NCBI GenBank assembly: GCA_036378675.1
Contig: DASUWA010000032.1
Coordinates: 62,001-126,000, forward strand
Source of the DNA: Acidimicrobiales bacterium
GTDB lineage: Bacteria > Actinomycetota > Acidimicrobiia > Acidimicrobiales > Palsa-688
Direction: 5' to 3'
Length of the DNA stretch: 64,000 nt
Below, piece by piece: positions 42,033 through 51,130 of this stretch (position 1 is its first letter; the number at the start of each line of letters is the position of its first letter). A program made the position numbers and the translations under genes. The notes beneath the pieces are model-generated. The model had not been told where the DNA came from, searched no databases, and saw only the letters and a list, made by a program, of their open reading frames with translations.

Positions 42033-42991
42033 CCGACCTCGCCGGCGACCCCCGGCCGCTCCAGGAAGTTCTTGAGAAGGCGCTGGGTCCGCACCCGTCG
42101 CCGCCCGCCAACCTTCTGCGCCTCTCCGCCGGTGCCACCAGCGCGATCTGGTCGTTCGAATACGGGGACCCTCCTACGGGCTACATCCTCCGTGTCGCCG
42201 CGCAGGGGTCCAACCGGGTTCCGATAAGCACCGAGGCGGCGGCGATGGAAGCAGCACGGTCGGCGGGGGTTCCCGTGCCTCCCATCTTGACCGCCGGTGA
42301 CGATTCCGACCCCTTCGGGCGCCCGTACATGATCATGCAACGGATCGAGGGCGAGACTCTGGCCCGCCACATATTGAGGGACGAGGAGTTCGCCGGGGCA
42401 CGAACCAACTTCGCGGGCCAGTGCGGTCGGATCCTTGCCCGCCTGCGGACCACCGATCAGCAGGACGTTCCGGGACTTGCCTACGACGACCAGCTGGACC
42501 GATGGACCGAGATCCTTCGGCTCACCGACGCACCCGTACCGACATTCGAGTGGGCGCTGCGCTATCTCCAACGCGAACGACCACCGGAAAACGACCCGAC
42601 CGTCGTTCACGGCGATTTCCGGCTCGGCAACCTCATCGTCGGGCCGGAAGGCGTCAGGGCGGTGCTCGACTGGGAGCTTGTCCACCTGGGAGATCCCATG
42701 GAGGATCTCGGCTGGCTGTGCGCCCGCCCGTGGCGTTTTCGGGGACCCAAGCCGGTCGGCGGGATGGGGGAGTACACCGATCTTCTCGACGCTTACGAAA
42801 AGGAAAGCGGCATCCAGGTGGACATCGACCAGCTGCGATGGTGGGAGGTCTTCGCCACGCTTCGCTGGGGGATCATCTGCCTGCTACAGGCCGCGAGGCA
42901 TCTGACCGGTTCGGAGCGATCGGTCGAGCTGGCGACCATAGGGAGGCGCGTCGCTGAGACCGAACTCGACCTGCTGGACTGCGTCCCGTGA
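42029..42991 (+). CDS. LvaA-like acyl-CoA kinase (APH family)
   Basis: 320 aa. APH-fold kinase with LSAGATSAIWSFEY, MIMQRIEGETLARHIL, catalytic loop VVHGDFRLGNLIVG, and VRAVLDWELVHLGDPMEDLGWL. This is the family of P. putida LvaA and the kinase domain of mammalian ACAD10/11, which phosphorylate 4-hydroxyacyl-CoA. It is followed directly by a DUF6285 gene and an acyl-CoA dehydrogenase, the same order as lvaA-lvaB-lvaC. The substrate chain length is unknown. Overlaps both neighbours by 4 bp. Confidence 0.85.
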   Translation: MTDLAGDPRPLQEVLEKALGPHPSPPANLLRLSAGATSAIWSFEYGDPPTGYILRVAAQGSNRVPISTEAAAMEAARSAGVPVPPILTAGDDSDPFGRPYMIMQRIEGETLARHILRDEEFAGARTNFAGQCGRILARLRTTDQQDVPGLAYDDQLDRWTEILRLTDAPVPTFEWALRYLQRERPPENDPTVVHGDFRLGNLIVGPEGVRAVLDWELVHLGDPMEDLGWLCARPWRFRGPKPVGGMGEYTDLLDAYEKESGIQVDIDQLRWWEVFATLRWGIICLLQAARHLTGSERSVELATIGRRVAETELDLLDCVP

Positions 42992-43338
42992 GCGATGAAC
43001 CCTACGGGGTCCCAGCCGCAGCCGAGCTCGTCGAAGCAGCGGTCGAGTTTTTGGAAAAAGACGTCGCCGGTGAGCTGTCGGGCCGGCGCCGTTTCCACCT
43101 GCGGGTCGCGGTCAACGCGCTGAACATCGTGAAGCGGCAGCTCGAACTCAACGACGCGCACGCATCAGTCCGTGAACGGGCCCTGTCAAGCGTTGGGGTC
43201 ACATCCGAACGGGAGCTGGCCGGCGCGATCCGAGCCGGCGAGCTGGACGGCAACGAGGAGCTCCGCGGCGCATTACGGACGCTCGTAACTGCGCGCCTGC
43301 AAGTCAACAACCCCACCTACCTGGAGACCTATACCTAA
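42988..43338 (+). CDS. DUF6285 protein, LvaB-like kinase partner
   Basis: A 116-aa soluble helical protein with the DUF6285 pattern: AAELVEAAVEFLEKDVAGEL, RFHLRVAVNALNIVKRQLEL, and the terminal NNPTYLETY. In P. putida the corresponding LvaB is needed for LvaA to phosphorylate hydroxyvaleryl-CoA. Position between the kinase and the dehydrogenase, with overlapping stop/start codons on both sides, supports the same role here. Confidence 0.82.
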   Translation: MSDEPYGVPAAAELVEAAVEFLEKDVAGELSGRRRFHLRVAVNALNIVKRQLELNDAHASVRERALSSVGVTSERELAGAIRAGELDGNEELRGALRTLVTARLQVNNPTYLETYT

Positions 43339-44600
43339 TGGACTTCACCCTGCCGAAGGACCTGGTCGACTACCTGGCCGAGCTCGACGATTTCATCGAG
43401 CGGGAGATCAAGCCGCTCGAACAGCAGGATGACAACATCCGCTTCTTCGACCACCGTCGCGAGGACGCCAGGACCGACTGGGAGAGGGGCGGCCTACCTA
43501 ACCAGCAGTGGGAGCTCCTGCTGGCCGAGGCGCGCCGCCGTGCAGACTCGGCAGGTCACTACCGCTACGCGTTCCCCGCCGAGTACGGCGGACGCGACGG
43601 AACCAATCTGGGAATGGCGGTGATCCGCGAGCATCTCGCCACCAAGGGGCTGGGCCTGCACAACGACCTGCAGAATGAGCACTCCATCGTGGGGAACAAC
43701 GTCGGGCTGCTGCTGATGATCAACTACGGAAGCGAAGAGCAGAAGTCCGAGTGGATCGACGACCTCGCCGCGGGCAGGCGTGGTTTCGCGTTCGGGATCA
43801 CCGAGCCGAACCACGGTTCGGACGCGACCTACATGGAGACGAACGCCCGGCGCGAAGGCAACGAATGGATCATCAACGGCGAGAAGACGTGGAACACGGG
43901 CATACACCACGCCGGCCACGATCTCGTCTTCGCCAGGACGTCCGGCAACCCGGGCGACGGCCGGGGCATCACCGGGTTCCTGGTTCCGACCGATTCGCCC
44001 GGGTTCAAGATCGAGGAATTCCTCTGGACGTTCAACATGCCCACCGACCACGGTCGGATTTCCCTGACCAACGTTCGGGTCCCCCACAGCGCGATTCTGG
44101 GCGACGAAGGGCGCGGCCTCGCGGTCGTGCAGCACTTCTTCAACGAGAACCGTATCCGCCAAGCGGCGTCGAGCCTCGGCGCGGCGCAGTACTGCATAAG
44201 CGAGTCGGTCGAATACGCAAGGGAGCGCAAGCCGTTCGGCAAGCCGCTCGCCGAGAACCAAGGGATCCAGTTCCCGCTCGTCGAGTTACAGACCCAGTGC
44301 GAGATGCTGCGGGCCCTGATCCACAAGACCGCGTGGCTTATGGACGCCGAAGGGGCTTTCTCACAGTCCCAGCAGGTTTCGATGTGCAACTACTGGTCCA
44401 ACCGGCTCTGCTGCGAGGCGGCGGACCGTGCCATGCAGGTCCACGGCGGCCTTGGGTACTCCAGGCACAAGCCGTTCGAGCACATCTACCGCCACCATCG
44501 CCGCTACCGCATAACCGAGGGAGCCGAGGAGATCCAGATGCGCAGGGTCGCCGGCTACATGTTCGGCTTCATGGGCCAGAGGGAGCCCAAAGGCGTCTAG
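43338..44600 (+). CDS. Acyl-CoA dehydrogenase, LvaC/ACAD11-like
   Basis: 420 aa. FAD-dependent acyl-CoA dehydrogenase: GFAFGITEPNHGSDATYMET, AGHDLVFARTSG, FNENRIRQAASSLGAAQYCI, and QVHGGLGYSRHKPFEHIYRHHRRYRITEGAEE. The EPNHGSD form (instead of EPGAGSD) and the long N-terminus are typical of ACAD11-like enzymes paired with APH kinases. The expected reaction is removal of phosphate from 4-phosphoacyl-CoA to rearrange to a 3-hydroxyacyl-CoA. Last gene of the five-gene operon. Confidence 0.88.
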   Translation: MDFTLPKDLVDYLAELDDFIEREIKPLEQQDDNIRFFDHRREDARTDWERGGLPNQQWELLLAEARRRADSAGHYRYAFPAEYGGRDGTNLGMAVIREHLATKGLGLHNDLQNEHSIVGNNVGLLLMINYGSEEQKSEWIDDLAAGRRGFAFGITEPNHGSDATYMETNARREGNEWIINGEKTWNTGIHHAGHDLVFARTSGNPGDGRGITGFLVPTDSPGFKIEEFLWTFNMPTDHGRISLTNVRVPHSAILGDEGRGLAVVQHFFNENRIRQAASSLGAAQYCISESVEYARERKPFGKPLAENQGIQFPLVELQTQCEMLRALIHKTAWLMDAEGAFSQSQQVSMCNYWSNRLCCEAADRAMQVHGGLGYSRHKPFEHIYRHHRRYRITEGAEEIQMRRVAGYMFGFMGQREPKGV

Positions 44601-44604
44601 CCAC

Positions 44605-45753
44605 CTAGAAGCCGAGGCTACGGCCGACGATCTCCTTCATTATCTCCGTGGTGCCGCCATAGATCGTCGTGACGCGGGCATCCACATAGGCGCGCGCGAT
44701 GGGGTACTCCATCATGTAGCCATAGCCGCCGTGGAGCTGTAGGCAGCGATCGATGACCTTCTTCTGCAGCTCGGTGCACCACCACTTCGCCATTGCGGCT
44801 TCCTCGGCGGAGAGCTCACGTCGGTTCAGAGCTACGACGCAGTCGTCGATGAACGACTGACCGATCCGGATCTCCGTCTCGCACTCGGCGAGAACGAAGC
44901 GACTGTTCTGGAAGTTGCCGACCGGCTGACCGAACGCCTTGCGGTCCTTGCAGTACTCGATCGTCCAGTCCAGTGCTGCACGTGCGCCGGCGACACCTGC
45001 GATGGCGATCGACAGCCGTTCCTGGGGGAGGTTGGTGACCAGGCTCGTGAATCCCGTGCCCTCGTCACCCAGGCGGTTCTCGATCGGCACATGTACGTCG
45101 TGAAAGAACAGCTCGGCGGTGTCCTGGGAGTGGAGCCCGATCTTCTCCAAGTTGCGGCCGCGGTCGAAACCGGGCATGCCCCGCTCGATGACCAGCAGCG
45201 ACATCCCTCGGTGTTTCTGGGTCGGGTCGGTCTTGACCGCTGTGATCACCAGGTCTGCGTTGATGCCGTTGGTTATGAACGTCTTCGCCCCGTTGACCAC
45301 GTAGTGGTCGCCGTCTCGGATCGCCGTTGTCGACATGGATGCGAGGTCGGACCCGATCCCCGGCTCGGTCATGGCTATGGCTGTGATCAGCTCCCCCGAG
45401 CAGATGCCGGGCAGCCAACGGGCTTTCTGCTCGTCGTTGGCGAGGCTCAGGAAGTAGGGGAGGCATATGTCGTTGTGCAAGGTGAGCCCCAGGCCCGCGC
45501 CTCCGAGGCCCAGGTACTGCACCTCCTCGTCGATCACCAGGTTGTATCGGAAATCGTCCACGCCTCCGCCGCCGAATTCCGCCGGCGCGGACATGGCGAG
45601 AAAACCGTTGGCCCCGGCCTTCTTGAACAGGGAGCGGTCGGCGATCCCGTCGCGTTCCCATTCGTTGAGGTGCGGAACGGCCTCTCTCTCGAAGAAGGCT
45701 CTGACGCTCGAGCGGAACTGCTCGTGCTCGTCATCGAAGACGGTGCGCTGCAT
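44605..45753 (-). CDS. Acyl-CoA dehydrogenase
   Basis: 382 aa, standard ACAD length. ITAIAMTEPGIGSDLASMST binds FAD/substrate, NGAKTFITNGINADLVITAV is the usual lid, and QLHGGYGYMMEYPIARAYVDARV, TTIYGGTTEIMKEIVGRSLGF is the C-terminal signature. The catalytic Glu is expected in the TTIYGGTTE block (IVD/long-chain position) and is present. It oxidises a CoA-ester at alpha-beta. Convergent with the LvaC-like gene, 4 bp apart. It does not have an obvious partner ETF gene here. Confidence 0.93.
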   Translation of the reverse strand: MQRTVFDDEHEQFRSSVRAFFEREAVPHLNEWERDGIADRSLFKKAGANGFLAMSAPAEFGGGGVDDFRYNLVIDEEVQYLGLGGAGLGLTLHNDICLPYFLSLANDEQKARWLPGICSGELITAIAMTEPGIGSDLASMSTTAIRDGDHYVVNGAKTFITNGINADLVITAVKTDPTQKHRGMSLLVIERGMPGFDRGRNLEKIGLHSQDTAELFFHDVHVPIENRLGDEGTGFTSLVTNLPQERLSIAIAGVAGARAALDWTIEYCKDRKAFGQPVGNFQNSRFVLAECETEIRIGQSFIDDCVVALNRRELSAEEAAMAKWWCTELQKKVIDRCLQLHGGYGYMMEYPIARAYVDARVTTIYGGTTEIMKEIVGRSLGF

Positions 45754-45816
45754 ACGTGAGCACGCTACAGCCGGCTCACGCCGGGGCGTGGGGTTGGGGC
45801 CCCATCCGGATACGGG

Positions 45817-46785
45817 TTACACAGCGAAGACGATCTTGCCGAATACGTCACCCGCGAGCATCCGGGCGAAACCGTCCCTCGCGTCAGAAAGAGGTATCAC
45901 CGAATCGATGACCGGTCGTGCTCCGGTGGCGCACAGGAAGCCGGTCACTCCTTCCAATTCGGTCCGGCTGCCCATCGTGGAGCCGAGGATGTCGATCTGC
46001 TGGAAGAACACCCTGGGCAGTTCGACCGCCACGGTGAGGCCGGTGGTGGCGCCGCACACGACGATCGTGCCGCCAGGTCGGACCGACCTTAGAGAGTGGC
46101 CGAACGTCGCCTCGCCGACCGTCTCCATAACCGAGTCGACCCGTTCAGGCAGCCGGGCACCCGACTCGAACACCTCGTGCGCTCCGATCTCGAGCGCCCT
46201 CGACCTCTTTTCCTCGCTGCGGCTGGTGGCCCACACGCGGTAGCCGGCGGACCGGGCGAGGACTATCGCGGCGGTGGCTACCCCGCCGCCGGCGCCCTGG
46301 ATGAGAACGGTGTCGCCCGGCAGCAATCGGGATCGACTGAACAGCATCTTGTAGGCGGTCAACCAGGCGGTCGGCAGGCAGGCAGCCTCTTCGAACGAGA
46401 GGGCCGCGGGCTTGGGGATCATGTTGCGGCGGGGGACGACGACCTTCTCGGCCATCGCACCCTGATGGCGCTCTGAAAGAAGCGACCGCTTCGGGTCGAG
46501 GGTCTCGTCGCCCCTGCCGGCGTCGGGATCCCCTATGACCGCGTGCACGATCACCTCGTTGCCATCCTCGTCGACGCCGGCCGCGTCGCAACCGAGGATC
46601 ATCGGAGTCTGCTCAGCGGTGAGACCGACCCCCCGGAGCGACCAAAGGTCGTGGTAGTTGAGAGAAGCTGCTCGCACCGAGACGGTCGTCCAGCCGACCG
46701 GAGCGACCGGTTCAGGCTGGTCTCCTATCTCGAGGGCGGACAGGGGGTCGTCGGAGGAGACGCGAGCGGCGTAGGCGGCGAGCAT
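45817..46785 (-). CDS. Zinc-type alcohol dehydrogenase / quinone oxidoreductase family (MDR)
   Basis: 322 aa from the ATG at 46785 (LAAYAARVSSDDP); the frame is open 15 codons further up. MDR superfamily: GroES-like N-terminus (SLNYHDLWSLRGVG, GCDAAGVDEDGNEV), Rossmann motif VLIQGAGGGVATAAIVLAR, and an active-site-like RVDSVMETVGEATF. The structural-zinc Cys cluster is missing, so it belongs to the quinone-oxidoreductase-like branch using NADPH. Reduces an alpha,beta-unsaturated carbonyl or enoyl-CoA; not decided. Confidence 0.87.
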   Translation of the reverse strand: MLAAYAARVSSDDPLSALEIGDQPEPVAPVGWTTVSVRAASLNYHDLWSLRGVGLTAEQTPMILGCDAAGVDEDGNEVIVHAVIGDPDAGRGDETLDPKRSLLSERHQGAMAEKVVVPRRNMIPKPAALSFEEAACLPTAWLTAYKMLFSRSRLLPGDTVLIQGAGGGVATAAIVLARSAGYRVWATSRSEEKRSRALEIGAHEVFESGARLPERVDSVMETVGEATFGHSLRSVRPGGTIVVCGATTGLTVAVELPRVFFQQIDILGSTMGSRTELEGVTGFLCATGARPVIDSVIPLSDARDGFARMLAGDVFGKIVFAV

Positions 46786-46880
46786 GGCTTCCGAACTTAG
46801 CGATACGGTTCGTGGACGCGTAAGGTGCATCGATCGCCTAACCCGATGAACCTAGCCCGATGAATCGAAACGGAGGGGAG

Positions 46881-47276
46881 ATGGGCCAGCAGGTCCCCAT
46901 GGTCAGCTACCTGGTGCTCGGTGACCACCCGCACCTGGTCGCGAGCGAATGCACATCCTGCGGAGCTCGTTTCTTTGACCGCAGGAACGCGTGTGCGTCG
47001 TGCAGCGGCACGGAGTTCAAGAGCTTCGACGTATCCCCCGAAGGGGAGTTGCGGACGTTCACGATCGTTTCCTACGCGGCCCCGGGGATTCCCGTCCCCT
47101 TCGTCGCGGGTGTGGTGGACTGCGACGGCACGAGCGTGCGGGGCAACGTCATCAACACTCCGGCGGACGCTGAGCACGTTCGGACCGGGATGAAGGTCCG
47201 GCTCGCGACCTACGTGGTGGGTACCGACGACGAGGGAACTGAAGCGATCGGCTTCGGTTTCGAACCAGCAGAGTAA
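46881..47276 (+). CDS. DUF35 OB-fold / zinc-ribbon acyl-CoA-associated protein
   Basis: 131 aa from the ATG after GGAGGGGAG; the ATG at 46860 is an alternative. A rubredoxin-like zinc ribbon (CTSCGARFFDRRNACASC, two CxxC pairs) is followed by an OB fold (GELRTFTIVSYAAPGIPVPF, GVVDCDGTSVRGNVINT, GMKVRLATY). Such proteins bind the CoA substrate for SCP2-type thiolases and aldolases (as ChsH2 and its DUF35 domain do with Ltp2). The thiolase gene follows 11 bp downstream. Confidence 0.88.
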   Translation: MGQQVPMVSYLVLGDHPHLVASECTSCGARFFDRRNACASCSGTEFKSFDVSPEGELRTFTIVSYAAPGIPVPFVAGVVDCDGTSVRGNVINTPADAEHVRTGMKVRLATYVVGTDDEGTEAIGFGFEPAE

Positions 47277-47287
47277 GGAGATCGGTC

Positions 47288-48490
47288 ATGGCTAGCGACG
47301 ACATCTGGATTCTCGGGATTCACATGACCAAGTTCGGGAAGCACCCGGACAAGGACCCGATCGACCTCGCTTCCGAGGCCGCGCTCAGCGCAATCGCCGA
47401 CGCCGACGTGAACATGAAGGACATCGGGGTTCTGGCCTACGGGAACCTGGTCGGCCAGACGATGGGGCAGATGCTCCAGAAGCAGATCGGCCAGACCGGC
47501 ATACCCGTGTACAACGTGGCGAACGCATGCGCTACCGGTGCCACCGCCCTCCGGACCGCGATCATGTCGGTCAAGGCCTGCGAGACGGACATGGGGCTCG
47601 CGGTCGGGGTCGAGAAACTCGCCGGCGCCGGATTGCTGGGCGGCGGCGGACGGGCGAAGAAGGACGGCAACAAGTTCGAGCCGCAAGGCCGGTACGGGGC
47701 CGTCGTCCCGGTCGATGGACGAATCGGCACGGAGACGATGCCAGGCGTGTTCGCCCAGATAGGCATGGAATACGGGCATCAATACGGTGGAGCGTCGTTC
47801 GAGTTGTTCGCGCGGATCAGCGAGAAGAACCACGCCCACTCGACCCTGAACCCCCTCGCTGCCTACAACAAGAAGATGAGCCTCGACGAGATCATGAACG
47901 ACGTCATGATCGCTTATCCGAACACCAGGCCGATGTGCTCGGCCAACTGCGACGGCGCCGCGGCCGCGGTGGTCGTGTCGGGAGCGAAGCTGAAGACCCT
48001 CTCGCCCGTTCAGCAGCGCCGGGCGGTGAAGGTCAGCGCGTCGGTGCTGACGACCGATCCGTGGCAGGAGGCGTGCCAGGTCCTGCCCGACGTCAACACC
48101 CTGACTCGCAACGCCGCCCAACAAGCGTATTCACAAGCGGGAGTCGCGCCGGAGGACCTGGATCTGGTCGAGTTGCACGACTGCTTCGCGACCGCGGAGC
48201 TGGTCCACTACGACAACCTCATGCTTTGTCCGCCAGGAGAGGCAGTTCCGTTCTTCGAGTCGGGAGCCCCTTGGCGCGACGGCAAGACACCGGTCAACGT
48301 CTCTGGAGGCCTGCAGTCCAAGGGCCACCCCATCGCAGCGACTGGCATCGCCAACATCTGGGAGGTATGCCAGCACCTGCGGGGCGAAGGTGGCCCCAGG
48401 CAGATCGAGAACGCCAAGGTCGGCCTGGCCCACGTCATCGGGCTCGGATCCGCCTGTGGGGTGCACATCCTGGAGCGCGCCGCCGCGTAG
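47288..48490 (+). CDS. SCP2-type thiolase / acetyl-CoA acetyltransferase family
   Basis: 400 aa. Thiolase fold with the nucleophile Cys in NVANACATGATALRTA, His in VELHDCFATAE, and the C-terminal SGGLQSKGHPIAATGIAN. The SCP-x/Ltp subgroup lacks the standard C-terminal Cys. Partnered with the DUF35 protein before it, it may be a thiolase or a retro-aldolase on a steroid or branched acyl-CoA side chain. A good ribosome site (AAGGAG) precedes the start. Acts in the cytoplasm; substrate not decided. Confidence 0.88.
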   Translation: MASDDIWILGIHMTKFGKHPDKDPIDLASEAALSAIADADVNMKDIGVLAYGNLVGQTMGQMLQKQIGQTGIPVYNVANACATGATALRTAIMSVKACETDMGLAVGVEKLAGAGLLGGGGRAKKDGNKFEPQGRYGAVVPVDGRIGTETMPGVFAQIGMEYGHQYGGASFELFARISEKNHAHSTLNPLAAYNKKMSLDEIMNDVMIAYPNTRPMCSANCDGAAAAVVVSGAKLKTLSPVQQRRAVKVSASVLTTDPWQEACQVLPDVNTLTRNAAQQAYSQAGVAPEDLDLVELHDCFATAELVHYDNLMLCPPGEAVPFFESGAPWRDGKTPVNVSGGLQSKGHPIAATGIANIWEVCQHLRGEGGPRQIENAKVGLAHVIGLGSACGVHILERAAA

Positions 48491-48499
48491 GGTTTCTGC

Positions 48500-48646
48500 A
48501 TGGACGATCGTCAAGGCGGAATCCCCGCATCAGACGACACTGCTGCGTTCCAGCGCTTCTACGCCCAGGAGCCGGTGGTCGAGCACGTACCGTCGCGGAG
48601 CATTCTTTACCGGGTATTCGTCGGCTGGTGGCGGGACCGCTCTTGA
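48500..48646 (+). CDS. Possible 48-aa protein
   Basis: ATG-started small frame of 48 aa between the thiolase and the adenylate cyclase (10 bp after the thiolase stop, 16 bp before the next GTG). Composition (DDTAAFQRFYAQEPVVEHVP, ending RVFVGWWRDRS) is protein-like, with a Trp-rich basic end. I recognise no family. The short distances fit an operon member, but so short a frame may be chance. Confidence 0.35.
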   Translation: MDDRQGGIPASDDTAAFQRFYAQEPVVEHVPSRSILYRVFVGWWRDRS

Positions 48647-48661
48647 GACGGCGCCGCCGGC

Positions 48662-49645
48662 GTGGAACCTGAGCAGCTGCTCGAACGCGCCCTCGAGTCG
48701 GTCGCACAAGGAACCGTCTCAGGTAATCGCCGGTACACCGGGAGAGAACTAGCCGAGCTGACAGGCGTCGACCTCGAGCTCGCCCGGCGGCTTCGCCGGG
48801 CGATGGGGCTTCCCGACGTCCCAGAGGACGAACCGGCCTTTTTCGAGGACGACCTGAAAGCCCTGGAAAGGGCGAAGATCCTCATGGATGAGGACGGCTT
48901 GACGCAGCCGGAGCTCCTGCATCTGACCCGGACGCTCGGTCTGGCGGCCTCGCGCATGGCCGATGCGGTCGTCGGTTTCTGGACCGATCGCGTCTTGACC
49001 GGTCTGGCCGGTGGGGAGGATGCCGACGGGCTGTTGCCCTCTCCCAAGCGGGTCGACGACCTCGAGGTGGTGGTGGGCTATCTGTTGCGGCGCCACCTGC
49101 TGGACTCGATATCGAGGCGCGTGGGAGACGCTTCCGACAGCGATGCCGGGAACGTCGTGTCGGTGGGATTCGCCGACCTGGTCGGCTTCACATCGTTGGC
49201 AGAGCAGCTCAGCGACACCGAAACGGCGGAATTGATCGAGCGGTTCGAGAGGCTCGCTACCGACATCGTCGTCGGCGGCGGCGGCAGGGTGGTGAAGATG
49301 ATCGGCGACGAGGTGATGTTCACGGCCGAGCCGTCCATGGTCGCCGAGATAGCCCTTCGGCTCGCCGAAACATTCGACTCCCCGGATGTGCCGTCGGTTC
49401 GGGTGGGTGTCGCCGTGGGCAACGTCGTGTCGCAGTCGGGCGACCTGTACGGCCCGGTCGTCAACCTCGCTTCGCGGGCGACCATGGCCGCCCGTCCAGG
49501 ATCGGTGTTGATCTCACCCAGCCTCGCCGAGGTGGTTGCGGGCGACGACCGTTATTCCGTCAGTCCTATCCGGGCCCACAAGCTCAAGGGCATCGGGACG
49601 GTGCAATTGAGCGTGCTTCGCCGGCGAGGCGACAATCGTCGCTGA
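48662..49645 (+). CDS. Class III adenylate cyclase with Rv1264-type regulatory domain
   Basis: 327 aa from a GTG. Residues ~10-145 form an all-helical N-terminal region of the type found in mycobacterial Rv1264, a pH-responsive autoinhibitory module (SGNRRYTGRELAELTGV, DEDGLTQPELLHLTRTLG). Residues ~160-320 are a class III cyclase domain: VGFADLVGFTSLAEQL with the first metal Asp, VVKMIGDEVMF with the second, and YGPVVNLASRATMAARPG carrying the transition-state Asn/Arg. Makes cAMP from ATP, probably soluble and dimeric. Its stop overlaps the amidase start. Confidence 0.92.
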   Translation: MEPEQLLERALESVAQGTVSGNRRYTGRELAELTGVDLELARRLRRAMGLPDVPEDEPAFFEDDLKALERAKILMDEDGLTQPELLHLTRTLGLAASRMADAVVGFWTDRVLTGLAGGEDADGLLPSPKRVDDLEVVVGYLLRRHLLDSISRRVGDASDSDAGNVVSVGFADLVGFTSLAEQLSDTETAELIERFERLATDIVVGGGGRVVKMIGDEVMFTAEPSMVAEIALRLAETFDSPDVPSVRVGVAVGNVVSQSGDLYGPVVNLASRATMAARPGSVLISPSLAEVVAGDDRYSVSPIRAHKLKGIGTVQLSVLRRRGDNRR

Positions 49646-51039
49646 TGCCCGAGCCAACCCTGGAATCCCAAGCCGCCCGCCTCGTGTCGCGGGACGTGAG
49701 CAGCGCCGAACTGGTCGGCGACGCGCTCGAGCGTGCGAGGGCAGTGCAGTCCAAGCTCAATCCGTTCAGGATGATCCGGGAGGAAAAAGCCACGGCCGAG
49801 GCGGCGCAAGCCGACCGCAGGCTGTCGAGCGGTGAGCGGCTGCCGCTTCTCGGTGTTCCCATCGCCATCAAGGACGACAGTGACCTGGAAGGTGAGACGA
49901 CCGAGTTCGGTTGTCCCGGCGACTTCACGCCGAAGACGGCCGACTGCGAGGCGGTCCGGAGGCTCCGCGCGGCAGGGGCGATCATCATCGGCAAGACCAA
50001 CACACCCGAGTTCGGACAGTGGCCGTGGACCGAGAGCACCGCTTGCGGCCCGACCCGCAACCCGTGGAGCCCCGACTTCAGCCCCGGTGGCTCTTCGGGC
50101 GGGTCAGCCGTTGCCGTCGCCACGGGAGTCGTCGCGGCCGCAATGGGGTCCGATGGGGCGGGGTCGGTTCGCATCCCCGCGTCGTGGACCAACCTTGTCG
50201 GAATCAAGCCGCAGCGCGGCCGGATCTCCACCTGGCCCGACCCTGAGGCGTTCAACGGGATCACGTGCCACGGTCCACTGGCGCGCAACGTCGCGGACGT
50301 GGCATTCCTGCTGGACGTGCTCCGGGGCAACCACCCCGGAGACCTCCACAAACCGCCGCCCCCGCGGCGGCCGTACGCCGAGGCGGCCCGGACCACTCCT
50401 CCCCGGCTTCGGATCGCCTTCTCCAAGAAGATCCCGTTCAGCCTGGTGTCCACCAAGCTCGACCCGGAGGTGGAGCTTGCAGTCGCTTCCATCGCGGAGC
50501 GAATCAGCGGGCTCGGGCACGAGGTCGAGGAGGCTGATCCGGCCTACGGTCTGGTCGGCATCTCGTTCGTGCCCCGCTCTACCGCCGGTGTGGCCGATTG
50601 GTGCCGGCGGGTTCCCGACGAGGCCGTCCTCGACCCTCGTACGCGCGCTAACGGCCGGATGGGCCGGCTTCTCGGCGGCCCGATCCTCCGTGCCGCGAAA
50701 CGGCTCGAACGTCCGTTTGCCAAACGAATCGGAGCCGTGTTCGAGCGGTTCGACATCGTGGTCACTCCTACGACCGCCAAGCCGGCGATTCCCATAGGAG
50801 CATTCGAGGGCCTGAGCGGCTGGGCGACGGATCAGCTCATGGCGGGAGCATGCCCCTACGCCTGGCCGTGGAACGTGCTCGGCTGGCCGGCGGTGAACAT
50901 TCCCGCCGGGTTCACCTCGGCCGGGCTGCCGGTGGGAGCGCAGCTGGTGGGCCCGGCGAACAGCGAAGACCTGCTCATCTCGCTGGCCGCGGAAGTGGAG
51001 GCAGTCTCCGATTGGACCCGCCAGCAACCCGTCTTCTGA
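49645..51039 (+). CDS. Amidase-signature family hydrolase
   Basis: 464 aa, overlapping the cyclase stop by one base. Ser-cisSer-Lys catalytic triad visible: Lys in VPIAIKDDSD, the Gly/Ser-rich FSPGGSSGGSAVAVA with cis-Ser, and the nucleophile Ser in DGAGSVRIPAS. C-terminal NIPAGFTSAGLPVGAQLVG. It hydrolyses a carboxamide to acid and ammonia. Not GatA (no gatB/C nearby and the specificity loops differ). Substrate unknown. Last gene before the structured region at 51088. Confidence 0.9.
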   Translation: MPEPTLESQAARLVSRDVSSAELVGDALERARAVQSKLNPFRMIREEKATAEAAQADRRLSSGERLPLLGVPIAIKDDSDLEGETTEFGCPGDFTPKTADCEAVRRLRAAGAIIIGKTNTPEFGQWPWTESTACGPTRNPWSPDFSPGGSSGGSAVAVATGVVAAAMGSDGAGSVRIPASWTNLVGIKPQRGRISTWPDPEAFNGITCHGPLARNVADVAFLLDVLRGNHPGDLHKPPPPRRPYAEAARTTPPRLRIAFSKKIPFSLVSTKLDPEVELAVASIAERISGLGHEVEEADPAYGLVGISFVPRSTAGVADWCRRVPDEAVLDPRTRANGRMGRLLGGPILRAAKRLERPFAKRIGAVFERFDIVVTPTTAKPAIPIGAFEGLSGWATDQLMAGACPYAWPWNVLGWPAVNIPAGFTSAGLPVGAQLVGPANSEDLLISLAAEVEAVSDWTRQQPVF

Positions 51040-51087
51040 ACCCCGACAGGTATAGGCCGGATACGGGTATTACTCTCACAATCCGTT

Positions 51088-51130
51088 GCTTTGCGGACAT
51101 TCCGGGGGGAACCGGGGCCGCCCGCAAAGC
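51088..51130 (+). terminator. GC-rich hairpin after the amidase gene
   Basis: GCTTTGCGG (51088-51096) and CCGCAAAGC (51122-51130) pair perfectly over 9 bp. Inside, TTCC-GGGG-GGAA forms a small second helix. It may terminate the amidase transcript or serve as a structured leader for the Liv cassette at 51222. No T-run follows. The remaining 90 bp to the next start would contain the promoter (a TTGACC at about 51180). Confidence 0.5.
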
